A program made the position numbers and the translations under genes. A model generated the notes under the pieces. That model was not told the origin of the DNA. It made no database searches and saw nothing but the letters and a program-made list of their open reading frames with translations. From Glandiceps talaboti (lineage: Eukaryota; Hemichordata; Enteropneusta; Spengelidae), in the NCBI RefSeq assembly GCF_964340395.1, contig NC_135554.1:806001-870000 (forward strand): a stretch of DNA of 64,000 bases, written 5' to 3'. This document shows positions 48,966 through 60,765 of the stretch, piece by piece; the first letter of the stretch is position 1, and every line of letters starts with the position of its first letter.

Positions 48966-49860
48966 GGTGGGTAATATACTAATAGGAAACTATCCAAAGT
49001 CGCAATTGGTTCGATGGCAAGAATTACATTGTAGTGTTGGTAGAAATCAGCCGGACCTCAACAGTTACCTTCAATGGTTTGAAGTACAATTGTTGACATC
49101 ATATTTGGTTAGATTAATATCTGGGCCATCAGAAAACCGATGTTGCCCCTCTGGATTCTCTTGCACAAACTCAAAGGAGGCAGTTTCCATGGTAACGGGA
49201 CATTATTTTGAAGGATGCTAAACATCAAAAAACGTTATACCTCGGGCTCCAGAATTGCTATAATCATATAGAAATGACACCTATAATCATATATCAAAAT
49301 ATGTCCATATATGTTTGAAGAGACGGGCAACTCATTGATCATATGACCTTTCTGATGAAAGGTCAAGGTCATAATCAAAGTTCAAGGTCATCTTATTTAT
49401 CAATATATTTGAAACACGCGGAAAGTTTTATGTAACTAACACCAGGCATAGTTATAGCTGAAAATCTGTCACAAAGCAGCAAATTATATAGTCTTTCAGA
49501 AAATACAACAAAAGCTCATTTTGAGTTGCTTTATTACAAAGTTCTGTTACCAAGACAACTGATATCGAGATCCGCAATTATGAAAAATTTATCTGAAGAT
49601 CCCCAAATGCTATAGATATGATGAATGATGAAATGTTTGTACATGGGTTTTAGGAGATGAGCAACTTACTGGACACATGATCTTGTTTGATCCAAGGTGA
49701 AGGTCATAGTCAAAATTCAAGGTCATCTGAATTTTTATCAGCAAATCACCGAAATATCACAATGATTACAAGTACAGATAACGTTATTCGCTACAAAGAT
49801 GTCATAGTAGAAAGATTATGACAAAAATATATAGGAAGTTACTTCGAAATTATACAAACG
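48966..49860. other. Non-coding stretch with AGGTCA clusters
   Basis: Two related segments (49353-49395 and 49690-49732) each contain GGTCA or GGTGA, then AAGGTCAT, then TTCAAGGTCATCT about 15 bp later. TCAAGGTCA is the type of half-site bound by nuclear receptors such as ERR and FTZ-F1. As these are repeats, function is not implied. Confidence 0.5.
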
Positions 49861-50145
49861 AAATTACCAGGTCAACAAAATGATGTTACCTGCTCAAAGT
49901 CAAACCTGAGGGCAGGCGTTCCATGGGGGGGGGGGGGGTCATACAGTAATATGAAAAAGTTTAGTAGTGGCACATTACCTCTGAGGAAGAAACATCAAGA
50001 ATCCAACAAAAGTGCTTAGTTGCCGTCGGGGGGGGGGGGGGTAGACGCTCTCCGGGTATAGCTCGTGATAGGGGGAAGCACTCAACTTGGCAGCTCGAGG
50101 TACATAGATAGAAACGAAATTACCAGGTCAACAAAATGATGTTAC
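49861..50145. repeat. Poly-G tandem unit (type 3), first copy
   Basis: A 255-bp unit begins GAAATTACCAGGTCAACAAA, has a G-run followed by TCATACAG at 49925-49943 and a second G-run at 50028-50041, and ends CAGCTCGAGGTACATAGATAG. The next unit begins at 50116 and is cut by the LINE at 50146. Its remainder resumes at 57586. Confidence 0.8.
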
Positions 50146-50187
50146 ATTCCAATAAATAAATTATTTTAACTAGTTTTGGGCCTTGGC

Positions 50188-50903
50188 CTAACCATTATTT
50201 CTCAGTTGTGGCCCTTGACCATGGACGCTGACGAGGTTGACAGTAATATCGTCGCTCGCGTTTCCAGCCACTGTGTCCGAGTCTTCAATTATCAGTTTAC
50301 CTTTCTTGTAATATGCCTTTTTTCCCTGTCTTCTCAGATTTTCAAGTGTGTTCTGTTGTCTTCTTGTTAGATCACTACCTATACCAATATTTCGTGTCTT
50401 TAATTGTTCTCTTGCTGCAAGAGCGGTAACTTTATCGTCACCATGGTACAATTTAACAATGCTTAGCCGTGGTTTATTTCCCCGACGAACACCGACACGA
50501 TGAGCCCTGACGATATCCCGTGCGACCCAAACTTTACCCGTTGCAGTTTCGTTGAGGATTGACACAACTTTGACTTTACAATCATCGAATGTTTCATTGT
50601 CTTCTTCCCTGATACCATATAGTCTTACATTGTCTCTTCTTGAAAATGACTCTAACTGGTCAGTATCTTGTTCAATGGTATCTAAACGTACTATCACATC
50701 TGATACCTTGTCATCAATGGCATCTAAATCGAGCTTAATAACATGACTTTCTTCTTTCATTTCGTCGATTTCGTTTCTCATCGAGTGTGTTACCTGTTCA
50801 AGACCATGCAGCGTACTATTCAGAGTGTCACATGTCTTCTGTAGGCTTGTTTGCTTTTCACTCAAAGTCGCGATTTCATTACTCAGTTGTTGTCCAACAC
50901 TTA
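50188..50903 (-). pseudogene. LINE ORF1 protein fragment (coiled coil plus RRM-like)
   Basis: The minus-strand frame from SVGQQLSNEIATLSEKQ to a stop at 50188 has heptad-like helix (LGLEQ and EIDEMKEE region), then SRRDNVRLYGIREED, the start of the L1-ORF1-type RRM. It continues with IVRAHRVG and GKKAYYKKGKLII near the end. Such ORF1 proteins bind LINE RNA. The N-terminus is missing because the copy is 5'-truncated here. The 3' end VHGQGPQ corresponds to GQGPQ just before the endonuclease of LINE copy 1, which links the two to one family. Confidence 0.82.
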
Positions 50904-53478
50904 TGATCAGTTTTTACGGCCGGGGGTGGGCCGGTAAATCAGAGGGGGGGGGGCACCTCAATTTGGGACTCAAAGAAGGGGGGGGGGGGGTCATCATTTT
51001 TACGAGGCGAATAAAGGGGGGGGGTCACCTAGTTTTCAACTAAACAAAACCACGAGCAATGCTCCTGTACTTCAATGTCCATACATTTAATATCATAACT
51101 AGGCCAAAGCCCCTAAGCTCACACAGCTGGGTAGATTCATTTGTGACCAGCTGCCTCACAATGATATCATAGATAGCGCCCTTGGCGTGGAGATTGCACA
51201 TCGTACATAAATGTAGAACTTGCATGTGTAGTTATTGTACCGCAATGCATCCTTGGGTAAAACTACCAAAAAAAATCGCTTAGTGTATAGGACATGCATG
51301 AGTACTAGTCATTGAGCCACTATACTGCCGCTTGTGGGCGGTGTGCAAGCTATTAAACAAAAAAATGTAAGTGCATAAAATAAACCATAAACAAATAGTT
51401 ATAAATATACATTCAAATACAACATTAACTCTTTTTCTTGATACATCCAATACATATGGTATGGCATCACAACACTGCACCATGGCCACCTTTAAGCAAC
51501 AGTTATTTGTTAGAAAATTGACTTCTCGCTATTGCACGCCATGAGTTGCATTGTGTCATCTTGTGGTACAAAAACTTGCATGTGTAGCTGTACATGTAAC
51601 ACATAAGAAATGAAATACCTTAAGATTTACTGGCTCTAAAATCTGTTCCTCCATTGACCTGAACATGTGGAATTGTGTACAAACATAACCAATTTAGGAC
51701 ACTTTGAAATAATATGTGGCAAACACTGTGACTGAAAGTGCCTGACCCAGCCTGTGTCTAGATATTGGATATCCAATGTCCATGTGTATAGTTAGTCTAG
51801 TTCCTATACATTTTTGTACATATAATGTATGATAACTATGATCATCTCCATTAGAAGTTCCAAATTGATTTATGGTTGAGATCAATAGTTCAATTTAGGG
51901 TAAAAACTAAATTCTTTTAGAGAGGGGTGGGGTGAGAGGAGGTCCTTTATAATGAAATCTGTTTTGTACCCAACACAAACATTTCTAAAAATGTCAAATT
52001 GAAAAATGGGAAAAAAATGTGTTATGCATGGCCCTAAAATACATTATTGTGCCAATGAAAAAGCTATTTTTTCCTCACTACATACTGGTTTTGTATTCAT
52101 AGCACTACATGATACTACATACTGATTTGAAATTGATTGTGCTGTATGCAACAATTTTACCAATTTAGTTAGAAGGGGTGAGGAAGGGGTTCTGAGGCCT
52201 TACTAAAAGAATTATTTTTTTTACCTACTGATCTCACCCCAAATATGTTGATTTATCATACATGTACAAACTATTGTACTGCTAGTTGGCATAGCTATAG
52301 TACGAACTACATGTCTTATAAAAATAACTTTTCTGTGTTTGTGTTTCACTTCTTCTCTGATACCTGTGACCATCACCAAGTTTAATACATGTTACTAGGC
52401 TACATCACTGAAACCCCCTTTTCTCTTGCTATTGTTTTACACCATAAACTACCAAGGAAGAAATATATTCCAAGGTGAATACAATATTAATCGGATTCTC
52501 AGGGAATATGTATTATGTGAATGACTGATAAACACAGACTTGTTTGATGATGATCTAGTAAAGGGCTATTTACTGTAGCCAGAACTTCTATAGTACTGAC
52601 ACGGTGCTAAGTTATGAGAAAAATTAGATTTTACATCTCCTCTGGAATATCTTAGTATCCACATTGAGTGACTGTATACTGAGAGTAAAATTTTGTCAGC
52701 AGATCATAATGTTACATTTCCTTGGTATTAGAGTGTATTTATTTTCAAGGCTATCATGTTGCCAACAATATACTGGACAACATAGCCAGTAGTAAGTGAA
52801 TTGAATTAGTAATCTAGTTTAGAAACTGCTGTAGTACAGAAAACATTTTTATGACATTTTTTAATTTCTGCTTTGAAACAATGACATTTATCACATTTCA
52901 TTATTCAAAACCTTGAGGAGTGCAAACGTGTACAAGTATGGAAAGCCACAGTTATGTTAAGTCTAAAGAAAACAATATATTGACTATATGATGTGAACAT
53001 ATCTTTATATGATGTAAACAATTCATTATATGATGCGAGTACATCATTATGTGTGACAGTTATTGACATGGGTTTACAAGTATATTAACTCCATTTATAA
53101 TACTGTACTTGATAATTAGCTGAATTAATAAATATTAATAGTTCACTCAATCTAACAGATATCCTAGAACTTTTGGTTACTAAACCATGAATACTGTGTA
53201 CGTCCGTGAACAGACAATCATACTTTTCATAGGGTTCCTATCTAAAGAGCTTTATACATGTGAAGCAATGGATTTGGGATAGCAATTTACCAGATACACT
53301 TAAAATTACTGAAAATGTAACATGTAAAATTAACTGTGCAGTGTGCGGTATTATGCTTTGAGAATAGAGTGTCTTTTGCAAGAACAAAAATAGTGTTTCT
53401 TGTCAACAGATGGGGGGGGGGGGTCATTGTGTTTTTTTATTTGTCAGGGGGGGGGGGGTTGGATTATTTTGTGAATGA
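50904..53478. mobile_element. Poly-G TIR element type 2, copy 2 (ends eroded)
   Basis: The left end reads TTA then TGATCAGTTTTTACGGCC, the type 2 terminus minus its GGGAGC. G-runs with TCA follow at about 50945, 50980 and 51017, and again at 53411 and 53450. Its right part (53060-53475) matches 47240-47860 in inverted orientation. The right terminus is missing; the element fuses to the LINE at GCAAGGGG. The interior (51060-53060) holds no gene I recognise. Confidence 0.6.
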
Positions 53479-55717
53479 ATTGCAAGGGGTCTTAAATTTA
53501 AGATTTGTGATTTTGATTTTGGTAATTACCTTTTATCTCATAACATAATAATTCTTGTGGAAACTTGGGCAGACAATGATGAAGAATTCAAAAACTGTTT
53601 CCCTGGTTTCAATGTATTTACTAAACATCGACCGAGAAAATCGACCAGAGGAAGATTTGTAGGTGGTGTATGTATCTTAGTTAGAGAAAATATTTCCCGA
53701 TTGATCAAACCTGTGGACTCCAACCTTAAAGACTGTATTTTCATTCTTATTAATGGCAATTTGGTTGGAAATATTAGAGATATTTTACTTTGTGGAGTAT
53801 ACATTCCGCCAGAACATTCCACACTCTACAATGACCTGAATTCAGATAACGGAGTTGAACTTTTTGAAGGTCAACACGTGAATCTGATTATATCATTGAC
53901 GACGATCCCAAGTATGTAATTGATGACAACTGTGATTATGATGCAGATAGCTTTTGTGTTAGAAGGGCCTCAAAGGACAAAATTGTAAATACCTTTGGTC
54001 GCACCTTGCTGTCATTATGTGCTACTTTTAATTTGCATATTGTGAATGGGAGGTCTGGGTCAGATGTAAATAACGGAGACTTCACTTGTATTTCAAATAA
54101 CGGTGCAAGTGTAGTTGACTATGTTTTGGTGTCAACTTCACTCTTTAATTTGATACGTGATTTTTGTATTGATTTGCGTACTGAATCTGACCATTTCCCT
54201 CTGAAGTTTAATTTGTTTACTATGTGTAAAACTTACGAAACAACAAAGCCACACATTGATGAGATTAAATATGTATGGAAAAATGATCAAAGTGAGCGTT
54301 TTGTTAGTTTCCTCCACTCTGAACCAGTAATTAGTCGCTTAAATACTATAGTGAGAAATGTAAATTTTGATGTAAACGATTTTATTGTTGTCTGGCAAGA
54401 TATTTTTGATTGTGCTGTTTCAAAGTGTGGTCTTAGCAGAAAGATATTGGTAAATCCAAAATGCAGAGTACAACCAGAGTGGTTTGACTCAGAATGTAAA
54501 CGTTTGAAATTGGAGAAGCATAGCTGCCTTAGACAATTCAGACGGGACGGTCAGACACGGACTCTTGATCGTTACAATCAGCTAAAGGGGGATTTTAAGA
54601 ACAAGTGTCGTGATAAAAAGCGGAAGTTTATGGAAAATTATAGAAATGAATTGTCCATATGTATTGAAGATCCCAAACGTTTTTTGGCACACTCTCCGTA
54701 GACTTACTATTTCTAAACCACATATACCTTGTATACAACCCGAGGCTTGGTACAATTATTTTAGTAGTCTCTACAAAGATCAAAGTGATAATGTTCCTTT
54801 CCATATGTCAGAGGAATATACACATCTATTTCAGTCAGCTGTTGATGATGTTATACCAGCAGCAGTCGAGGATATAGATTATGATATACTTAATTGTCCA
54901 ATAACAGATGAAGAAATACTTGCTAGTATCTCAAGTCTTAAAAATGGGAAGTCAGCTGGTCCAGACAACATCTTGGGAGAATTCTTTAAATCATCACCAC
55001 AAGTTTTACTTCCATATCTGAAAGCTTTATTCAATAGAATTATGGATATGGGTATTTTTCCAACAGAGTGGGCAAAAGCGGTAATTGTTCCAATTCATAA
55101 AAAGGGTGCCACCAATGTACCGGACAATTACAGAGGAATCTCATTGTTAAGTATCTTCAGTAAAATCTTCACAGGTATCCTCAACCGTAGACTTACATTT
55201 TGGGCAGATGCTTTCACAAAGATTGACGAAGCCCAGGCTGGTTTTAGGAGAGGTTACTCAAAAGTTGACAACATTTTCATCTTACAGTCAAATTTTATTA
55301 CGTTTTTGTTGACTATTCGAAAGCATTTGACACTGTGGAACGACAACGGCTTTGGTATATTCCTTTCAAGGGTGGCGTCAAGGGAAAAATGTTCCGTAGA
55401 CTTCATAGTATGTACTGTGGTGTCAAATCTTGTGTGAGAACTGACAAGGGAAAAACCGAGTATTTCGTGTGTCCGATTGGAGTGAGACAAGGTTGCATGC
55501 TTAGCCCTTTCCTCTTTTCATTTTTCATTAACGAGCTAGTAAGGGAAGTGCAACGTACTGGCCAAAGGGGGTTCAACTTGCACCTGACCTAATAGAAATG
55601 TTATGCTTGTTATTTGCTGACGACATTGTTATGTTTTCTGACAGTATCTTTGGTCTTCAGAATTTATTACACACTTTGAGTAACTATTGTGAAAGGTGGA
55701 ACATGAAAGTAAATCAG

Positions 55718-56603
55718 GTGACAGGTAACTTTACCACTATGGTTTGTAATGTTCCGATTTTGAAATTCGTAGTCGATTCCGGCTTCTTTGTACATGGCCT
55801 TCAGATATTTTCTGAGCGTATTAATGCCTATAGCTTGCTGTAAAAAGACTATTTGACATGAACTGTCTGTTTGTCTATGGCATAGGTAGCCGATAAAAGC
55901 GTCCCGATGAACCTATAAGTCGTAGATATTGCTCAACAATGGGAACAACACATCGTTGATTAGATGGGTCAGAATACTGTCTAATTGCCTAAGGACTTGA
56001 TTTGCAATCAATGTTACCAGTGCAAGTCTTTGATAAACGACCTTCGTACTGCAAAAACTTTCGTCCCTTGTCATCGAATCCGACATGAAACTGACTGGCA
56101 TCCAGATTTACATGCTCATCCATGGCTCTGAACCCAAACATTTTACATAAAAGTAGACGATATATGACAGCCCTCGCGCTGTCTTTCGACTCTTTGTATC
56201 GAAAACGCCACTTTCCCATAGAACCTTCTCGTCATCGTCCACCCACAGGACAGAGCTCTTGTGTTGGAATTGAATTGAATCGAGTTGAGTTAAAGTCACT
56301 TCGTCCCACTGAACCCCTAAATTGAAGGATGTTTCGAGGTTCATACTTAGGCCCTCAATCACTGCATTTGCTCAACTGAACAAAGTGCAGGAAGAGTCAA
56401 TAGCAAAAACAAAAACAAATGTAAAACTAGTTCTAGCTTGCCACCTGACAGACTTGGAATACATGCAAATTCCATTGTTATCGCCGTGGTGATAAGTGAG
56501 ATAATGAACTCGTTTGGTTGATTATGCGTCAAACACTCGGGGCTACGCCCCCTCGTGTTATAACGCATTATCAACCAAACTCGTTCATTATCTATCACTT
56601 ATG
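55718..56603 (-). pseudogene. Crypton-like tyrosine recombinase fragment
   Basis: Minus-strand pieces in shifting frames give VLWESGVFDTKSRKTA, SYIVYFYV, KMFGFRAMDEHVNLDASQFH, KGRKFLQYEGRLSKT, NQRCVVPIVEQYL, SSGRFYRLP, INTLRKYLKAMYKEAGI and ITNHSGKVTC. This order matches the DUF3504 domain of Crypton-derived proteins (QRICH1/ZMYM2/KIAA1958 type). FR-x-x-x-EH would hold the first catalytic Arg, and NHSGK the H-x-x-R box with Lys for Arg. At least two frameshifts and an in-frame stop make it dead. It sits in the RT of LINE copy 2. Confidence 0.78.
56490..56602. other. Long hairpin at the edge of the Crypton-like fragment
   Basis: About 38 bp (TGATAAGTGAGATAATGAAC, then TCGTTTGGTTGATTATGCG) pairs with its complement at 56564-56602. 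The loop CACTCGGGGCTACGCCCCCT forms a second stem. It lies where the LINE resumes, so it may be an element terminus or a separate MITE. Confidence 0.7.
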
Positions 56604-57585
56604 TACATGTGGCGTAAGTGTGGAAAAGTAGGAACATTGTCATGTAAAACATTCTTTAAAATTTTTGACACTTTCATTGTACCAATTTTAACATATGGTT
56701 CTGAAATCTGGGGTTTCCAGAGTTATGTATTATTGGAAAGGGTCAGTGCAGCTGTTGGCATGTAGAATGTTTCTTGGCGTATCAAAAAGTGCCCCGAACT
56801 GCGCTGTACTGGGGGATTGTGGAAGATACCCTATTTATTTGTTAACAGCAAAAAGATGTATCAAATACTGGACGAAACTTGTAAACATGCCAAGTCAAAG
56901 ATATCCCAGGAAATGTTACGACATGCTCCTTCAGATAGAGAATTCTGGTGTACGTACTAGGGGTACTTGGGTTAGAGAAATTAAAAGTTTACTAGAAATT
57001 TGTAACCTGGAAGATGTTTGGAATGCGCAACATGTTGAAAACATTAATTTATTTGTAAATACTTTTGTAAGTAGATTTAAAATATTTTTATTTTCGAAAT
57101 GGCAGAGTATCGACTTTTGATAAACTTTTACATTACAGAAACTTTAAATTGTCATTACAGTTTGGCCAACATCGCATGATGGTTGCACGCTTTAGGTGTT
57201 CAGCACATTGGCTACAAATTGAATTGGGAAGGAGAAATAATGTAGACCGTGATGACAGAATATGTACTCTCTGTGACCTTCATGAGGTCGAGGACGAATT
57301 TCATTTCCTACTTAAATGTGCATTTTTCAATCAATACCGGAATAAGTACATACCACGTTACTTTTACTCTCCACCTTCCTATACAAAATTCATTGAAATC
57401 ATGCGTTCTGAAGACAGTGATACAATCCAAAAACTTGCCTTTTTCTTTATCATGCACTATCCTTGAGAAAAGAAGCAAGCAATATTTGCTGAGATTGTGA
57501 CGTTTTGTCTGACTATGTACTAATTTTCTTTGTATTTTGGGCCGATGGCCATTAAGTACAATAAAGTGACCAGAATATAATATAT

Positions 57586-57815
57586 AAAATGATGTTACCT
57601 GCTCAAAGTCAAACCTGAGGGCAGGCGTTCCATGGGGGGGGGGGGGGGTCATACAGTAATATGAAAAAGTTTAGTAGTGGCACATTACCTCTGAGGAAGA
57701 AACATCAAGAATCCAACAAAAGTGCTAAGTTGCCGTCGGGGGGGGGGGGAACAGACGCTCTCCGGGTATAGCTCGTGATAGGGGGAAGCACTCAACTTGG
57801 CAGCTCGAGGTACAC
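57586..57815. repeat. Poly-G tandem unit (type 3), second copy
   Basis: Continues AAAATGATGTTACCTGCTC, with a G-run plus TCATACAG and a second G-run near 57739, ending CAGCTCGAGGTACA. It is nearly identical to 49878-50105 and is the part of the tandem pair displaced by the LINE insertion. Confidence 0.8.
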
Positions 57816-57956
57816 AGAATCGTAAGTTGACACACACTGGATAAAGTCACACTTGGTTAGGGTTTGAGGTTCCGTTGATCATGAATTAAATGCCTAAGGA
57901 GAAAGCACCTTGATACATATATGTATAAACTTACTCGAAACCTAATTCATACCTAA

Positions 57957-58250
57957 GGGACCAGTCAGTTCAAGTTCTTCGGCCTGGGGGTCACCCTGTT
58001 TTTGAAATTGGCGGGGGGGGGGGCGGTCATGCTGCTTTCAAAATTGTGGATGGGGGGGTCATTGTGTTTTGGATTGCGATGGAAGAAAAAAATCCTTTTC
58101 TACAATGGCATATAGCCTTGTCTGAAGTGTGGTACAGGTCAATATTTGTTCTTGTCCCTGTTTCTTATATGAATTCTTCAATATTACTAATTAGTTCAAA
58201 CATAACTATACATACATATACTTCACTCTGTATAATCAATATGCTATGTT
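57957..58250. mobile_element. Poly-G TIR element type 1, 5' fragment
   Basis: Starts TAA then GGGACCAGTCAGTT, followed by three G-run-TCA modules (TCACCCTG, TCATGCTG, TCATTGTG) and the shared CAATATTTGTTCTTGTCCCT segment. It stops near CATACATATAC. The flanking TAA instead of TTA fits a TWA target preference. Confidence 0.75.
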
Positions 58251-58361
58251 GATTTTCATATTGTGAAATTACTCTTTTTGTGTATGGTCAATACAAGCAT
58301 TTCCTTTTTACTTTATTGTATTGTATTAATATATGGAATTATAGATAAGGTTACAATAAAG

Positions 58362-58396
<35 letters not shown>

Positions 58397-59769
58397 AAGT
58401 GAAGGGGTTTAAAAAGTATATAATCTCGATTGTAAATGAAAATGGTCCTTGAATTTAATTTATTCAATATTTATGAATAAATTATGTATTTTTTTTCTAA
58501 ATGTAATAAAAGTTAACAAACAAGTTAATAATTATGAGAGTAGAAGAGTAACTGACTGATATTATGTTTGTATATATATATGGCTTGTATGTGTCTTTAC
58601 AATGGTGAATGTGTATGTATGCAAGCTTGTGTGTGTGTGTGTGTGGGGGGGGGGGTTCAATACTGCTGGAAGTACAACAGTGTCATTTCTCATAGTGACA
58701 TATCATTAGCAATGGTCTGAATGATATTGTATAACCATTTGTAAAAATAATTGTTAAAAGAATAAAATTCCCATTAACACAGATCATTTTATAAAAGTAG
58801 TTCCCAGCCCTGAAGTTGGTTTCCAAAAAATGCACAATTTACTTTTTCCATTTTTAAACGCATTTAGACAAATATATATCTTAATGATGGAAATAAATGT
58901 ATTAGAACACATCGATAATTCAATAAGTAACATATAACACCAATTGTGACACCTAAATGCAAACAGTATAGTGAGAAATCCCAGCACTGACAAGTATCTG
59001 ATGTGCCTCTGAAAGGCATCCTTGGAGAAGCTAATTATATATGCAAATATGCTAATGTTATGTAAATTTAGCCGTTTTCAGACCATTTTTTTTCCTTATT
59101 TGAAACTTCAGATGACATGGATTGAATATTTAGCAAAAACTCAAAAAGTGAAAATTTTGCCGAGAGGGCCCTTTTCTCATTCCATGGCCAGTATAGTATA
59201 TGACAAGTTGAGAACTACACGACACGTCTGTTTACATGTAATACAGGCTTCAACATGTGCCTTATGCGCGAGTCAATGTCACCCCCCCCCACCTCGGGGC
59301 ATAGTGGGGGATTTGGAAATTAGTCTTATAAAATTTGTCAAATTCCCCACTCCCTGGGGCAAGACATTCTGGAAAATCACCACCTAAAAGAAGTAAAACT
59401 CCCAACATTTCCCCCACCCTAATGGGTGTCTACAGGGCACACTCCACAGTATTATGACATACATTAGATTTGAATTATTAAAAGTTCAGTTATTAAAGTG
59501 TGGAGTGTGCATAATTAGTAATAAATTAAATAATACTTATATTTATATTCATATACAGAGGAGTAACCAAACTCTAAACTGTTATAACTTGAGCTTGAAT
59601 GAGAAAAGTTGCAAAATTAATTGAGTAGTAAACTTCAACTTCAGTGATATTGAACTAAAGTCCTCCCAGACATTTTCATTATGATATAATATTACACCCC
59701 TTAACTTTTTCATTTTCCTAACATGCCATTTTGAAATTACTTTTACTATATTTTAGACTCTCACAAATT
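58251..59769. other. Non-coding stretch with microsatellites
   Basis: A (TTA)n tract at 58363-58395 follows AAGGTTACAATAAAG and may be the 3' tail of a decayed LINE or SINE. A (TG)n-G-run lies at 58628-58655. Otherwise I see nothing. Confidence 0.45.
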
Positions 59770-60530
59770 GAATGCAGAAGTATGTACAGATAAATTTGTG
59801 AAAGGGCGCCCTCAAACCTCAATCAGCATAGCAAATATGAGCCGGCATAGCAAATATATGCTCAAATGGATGCATTTTATTGACAATAGGACCAAAAGGC
59901 ACCATTCCTCTAAATTGTCTCTCACACAATGCATTATAGATATTTGTACACTTGTTAAATTTGGCAGCACAGATAGGCAGTGAGTAAGTTTCGGCAAAGC
60001 CATTGTTTTAATGACAGTAATTTTCCCAAATAGGGTCAAGGACACTTGGACCAGGTCATTAATAGTGTTTCAATTTCTGAAATTTTAGGATCGTAGTTCA
60101 AATTGGAGATATCATTTAAATCAACATCAGAAATGCAGCCAAGCACCTCGAATGGTTGATCAACCCATTGTAATTTTTTCTCGGGCAGCATAACCTTCTT
60201 ACTATGACTAGAAGCCCTATCCAAATTATTTTTTGTCTTCTCGCTGTTAACCCTCAGGCCAGAGACATTGGTGAACCTGTCAAGAATATCTAGAACCCTA
60301 GCAATGCTTTTCTCTGTCCCATCAAGAAAAGGGAATGTGTCGTCTGCATACTGACCAAGGAGAACATTAGTATTATATAAACTGATACCGCGGACATCAG
60401 AGTCGTTTTTAAATGCAATGGCCAACAATGCTGCAATAATAATGAATAAATAGGGTGACAGGGGATCCCCTTGTCTTTGTCTTGAACAAACTTATATCTG
60501 CTCATCCCAAGACATCCAGAGAACAAATTT
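59770..60530 (-). pseudogene. L1/Tx1-like reverse transcriptase fragment
   Basis: The minus strand gives GDPLSPYLFIIIAALLAIAF, then LGQYADDTFPFLDGTEKS, then NVSGLRVNSEKTK, then LFGKITVIKTMALPKLTHCL. QGDPLSPYLF with QYADDT and GKITVIK are hallmarks of the L1/Tx1 group, unlike the other LINEs in this window. It has a frameshift near 60470 and another near 60040, and lacks both N- and C-terminal regions. Confidence 0.82.
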
Positions 60531-60625
60531 GAACTTAATTTGCCCAGTAGTTTTGGAGAAGATCTTAAAGCATTTTTACCAAAAATCTATTTTCAGACCT
60601 AATATGCAAATTTAGTTGAATGCCA
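60526..60625 (+). repeat. V-type repeat fragment
   Basis: A 100-bp piece with TTTGCCCAGTAGTTTTGGAG, CAAAAATC and AATATGCAAAT, matching the second half of the V-type repeat. It is terminal to the L1-like fragment. Confidence 0.5.
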
Positions 60626-60765
60626 GTGGTGATTTAAGTATGATTGAGGATAATAAAATGCTACTTTTGTAATGAGATAAATAAAACAATATAAATCCTG
60701 CATTATATTCAATGTATAATAAATATCATACAACATGAATCCTAAAAGACATCTCTATATATATA

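Larger units (their letters stand above)
50146..57585. mobile_element. LINE copy 2 with 5' inversion, carrying two later insertions
   Basis: AAAATGATGTTAC flanks both ends (50133-50145 and 57586-57598), a 13-bp target duplication. The left part (50146-50903) is inverted and carries ORF1; the right part (from about 53482) carries ORF2. The inverted part's inner end, read in sense, finishes TTTATTTATTGGAAT. It joins GCAAGGGGTCTTAAATTT at 53482 to give WNARGLKF, the expected start of ORF2. This is the layout produced by twin priming. A type 2 poly-G element lies at the inversion junction, and a Crypton-like fragment lies in the RT. Confidence 0.78.
53482..57585 (+). pseudogene. LINE copy 2 ORF2 (APE endonuclease plus RT), interrupted
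   Basis: Endonuclease blocks: ARGLKFK, IIILVETWAD, VCILVREN, NNGASVVDYVLVSTS and SDHFPLKF. RT blocks: LKNGKSAGPDNILGEFF, DNYRGISLLSIFSKIF, EAQAGFRRGYSKVDN, VDYSKAFDTVERQRLW, GVRQGCMLSPFLF and FADDIVMFSDS (about 55609). After an 886-bp insertion it resumes as FFKIFDTFIVPILTYGSEIW, then CTLCDLHEVEDEFHFLLKC. Frameshifts or stops occur near 53890, 54700, 55310 and 55590, and about 90 residues present in copy 1 are missing at the insertion. The 3' end has GGGCCGATGGCC and ACAATAAAGTG. Confidence 0.87.
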
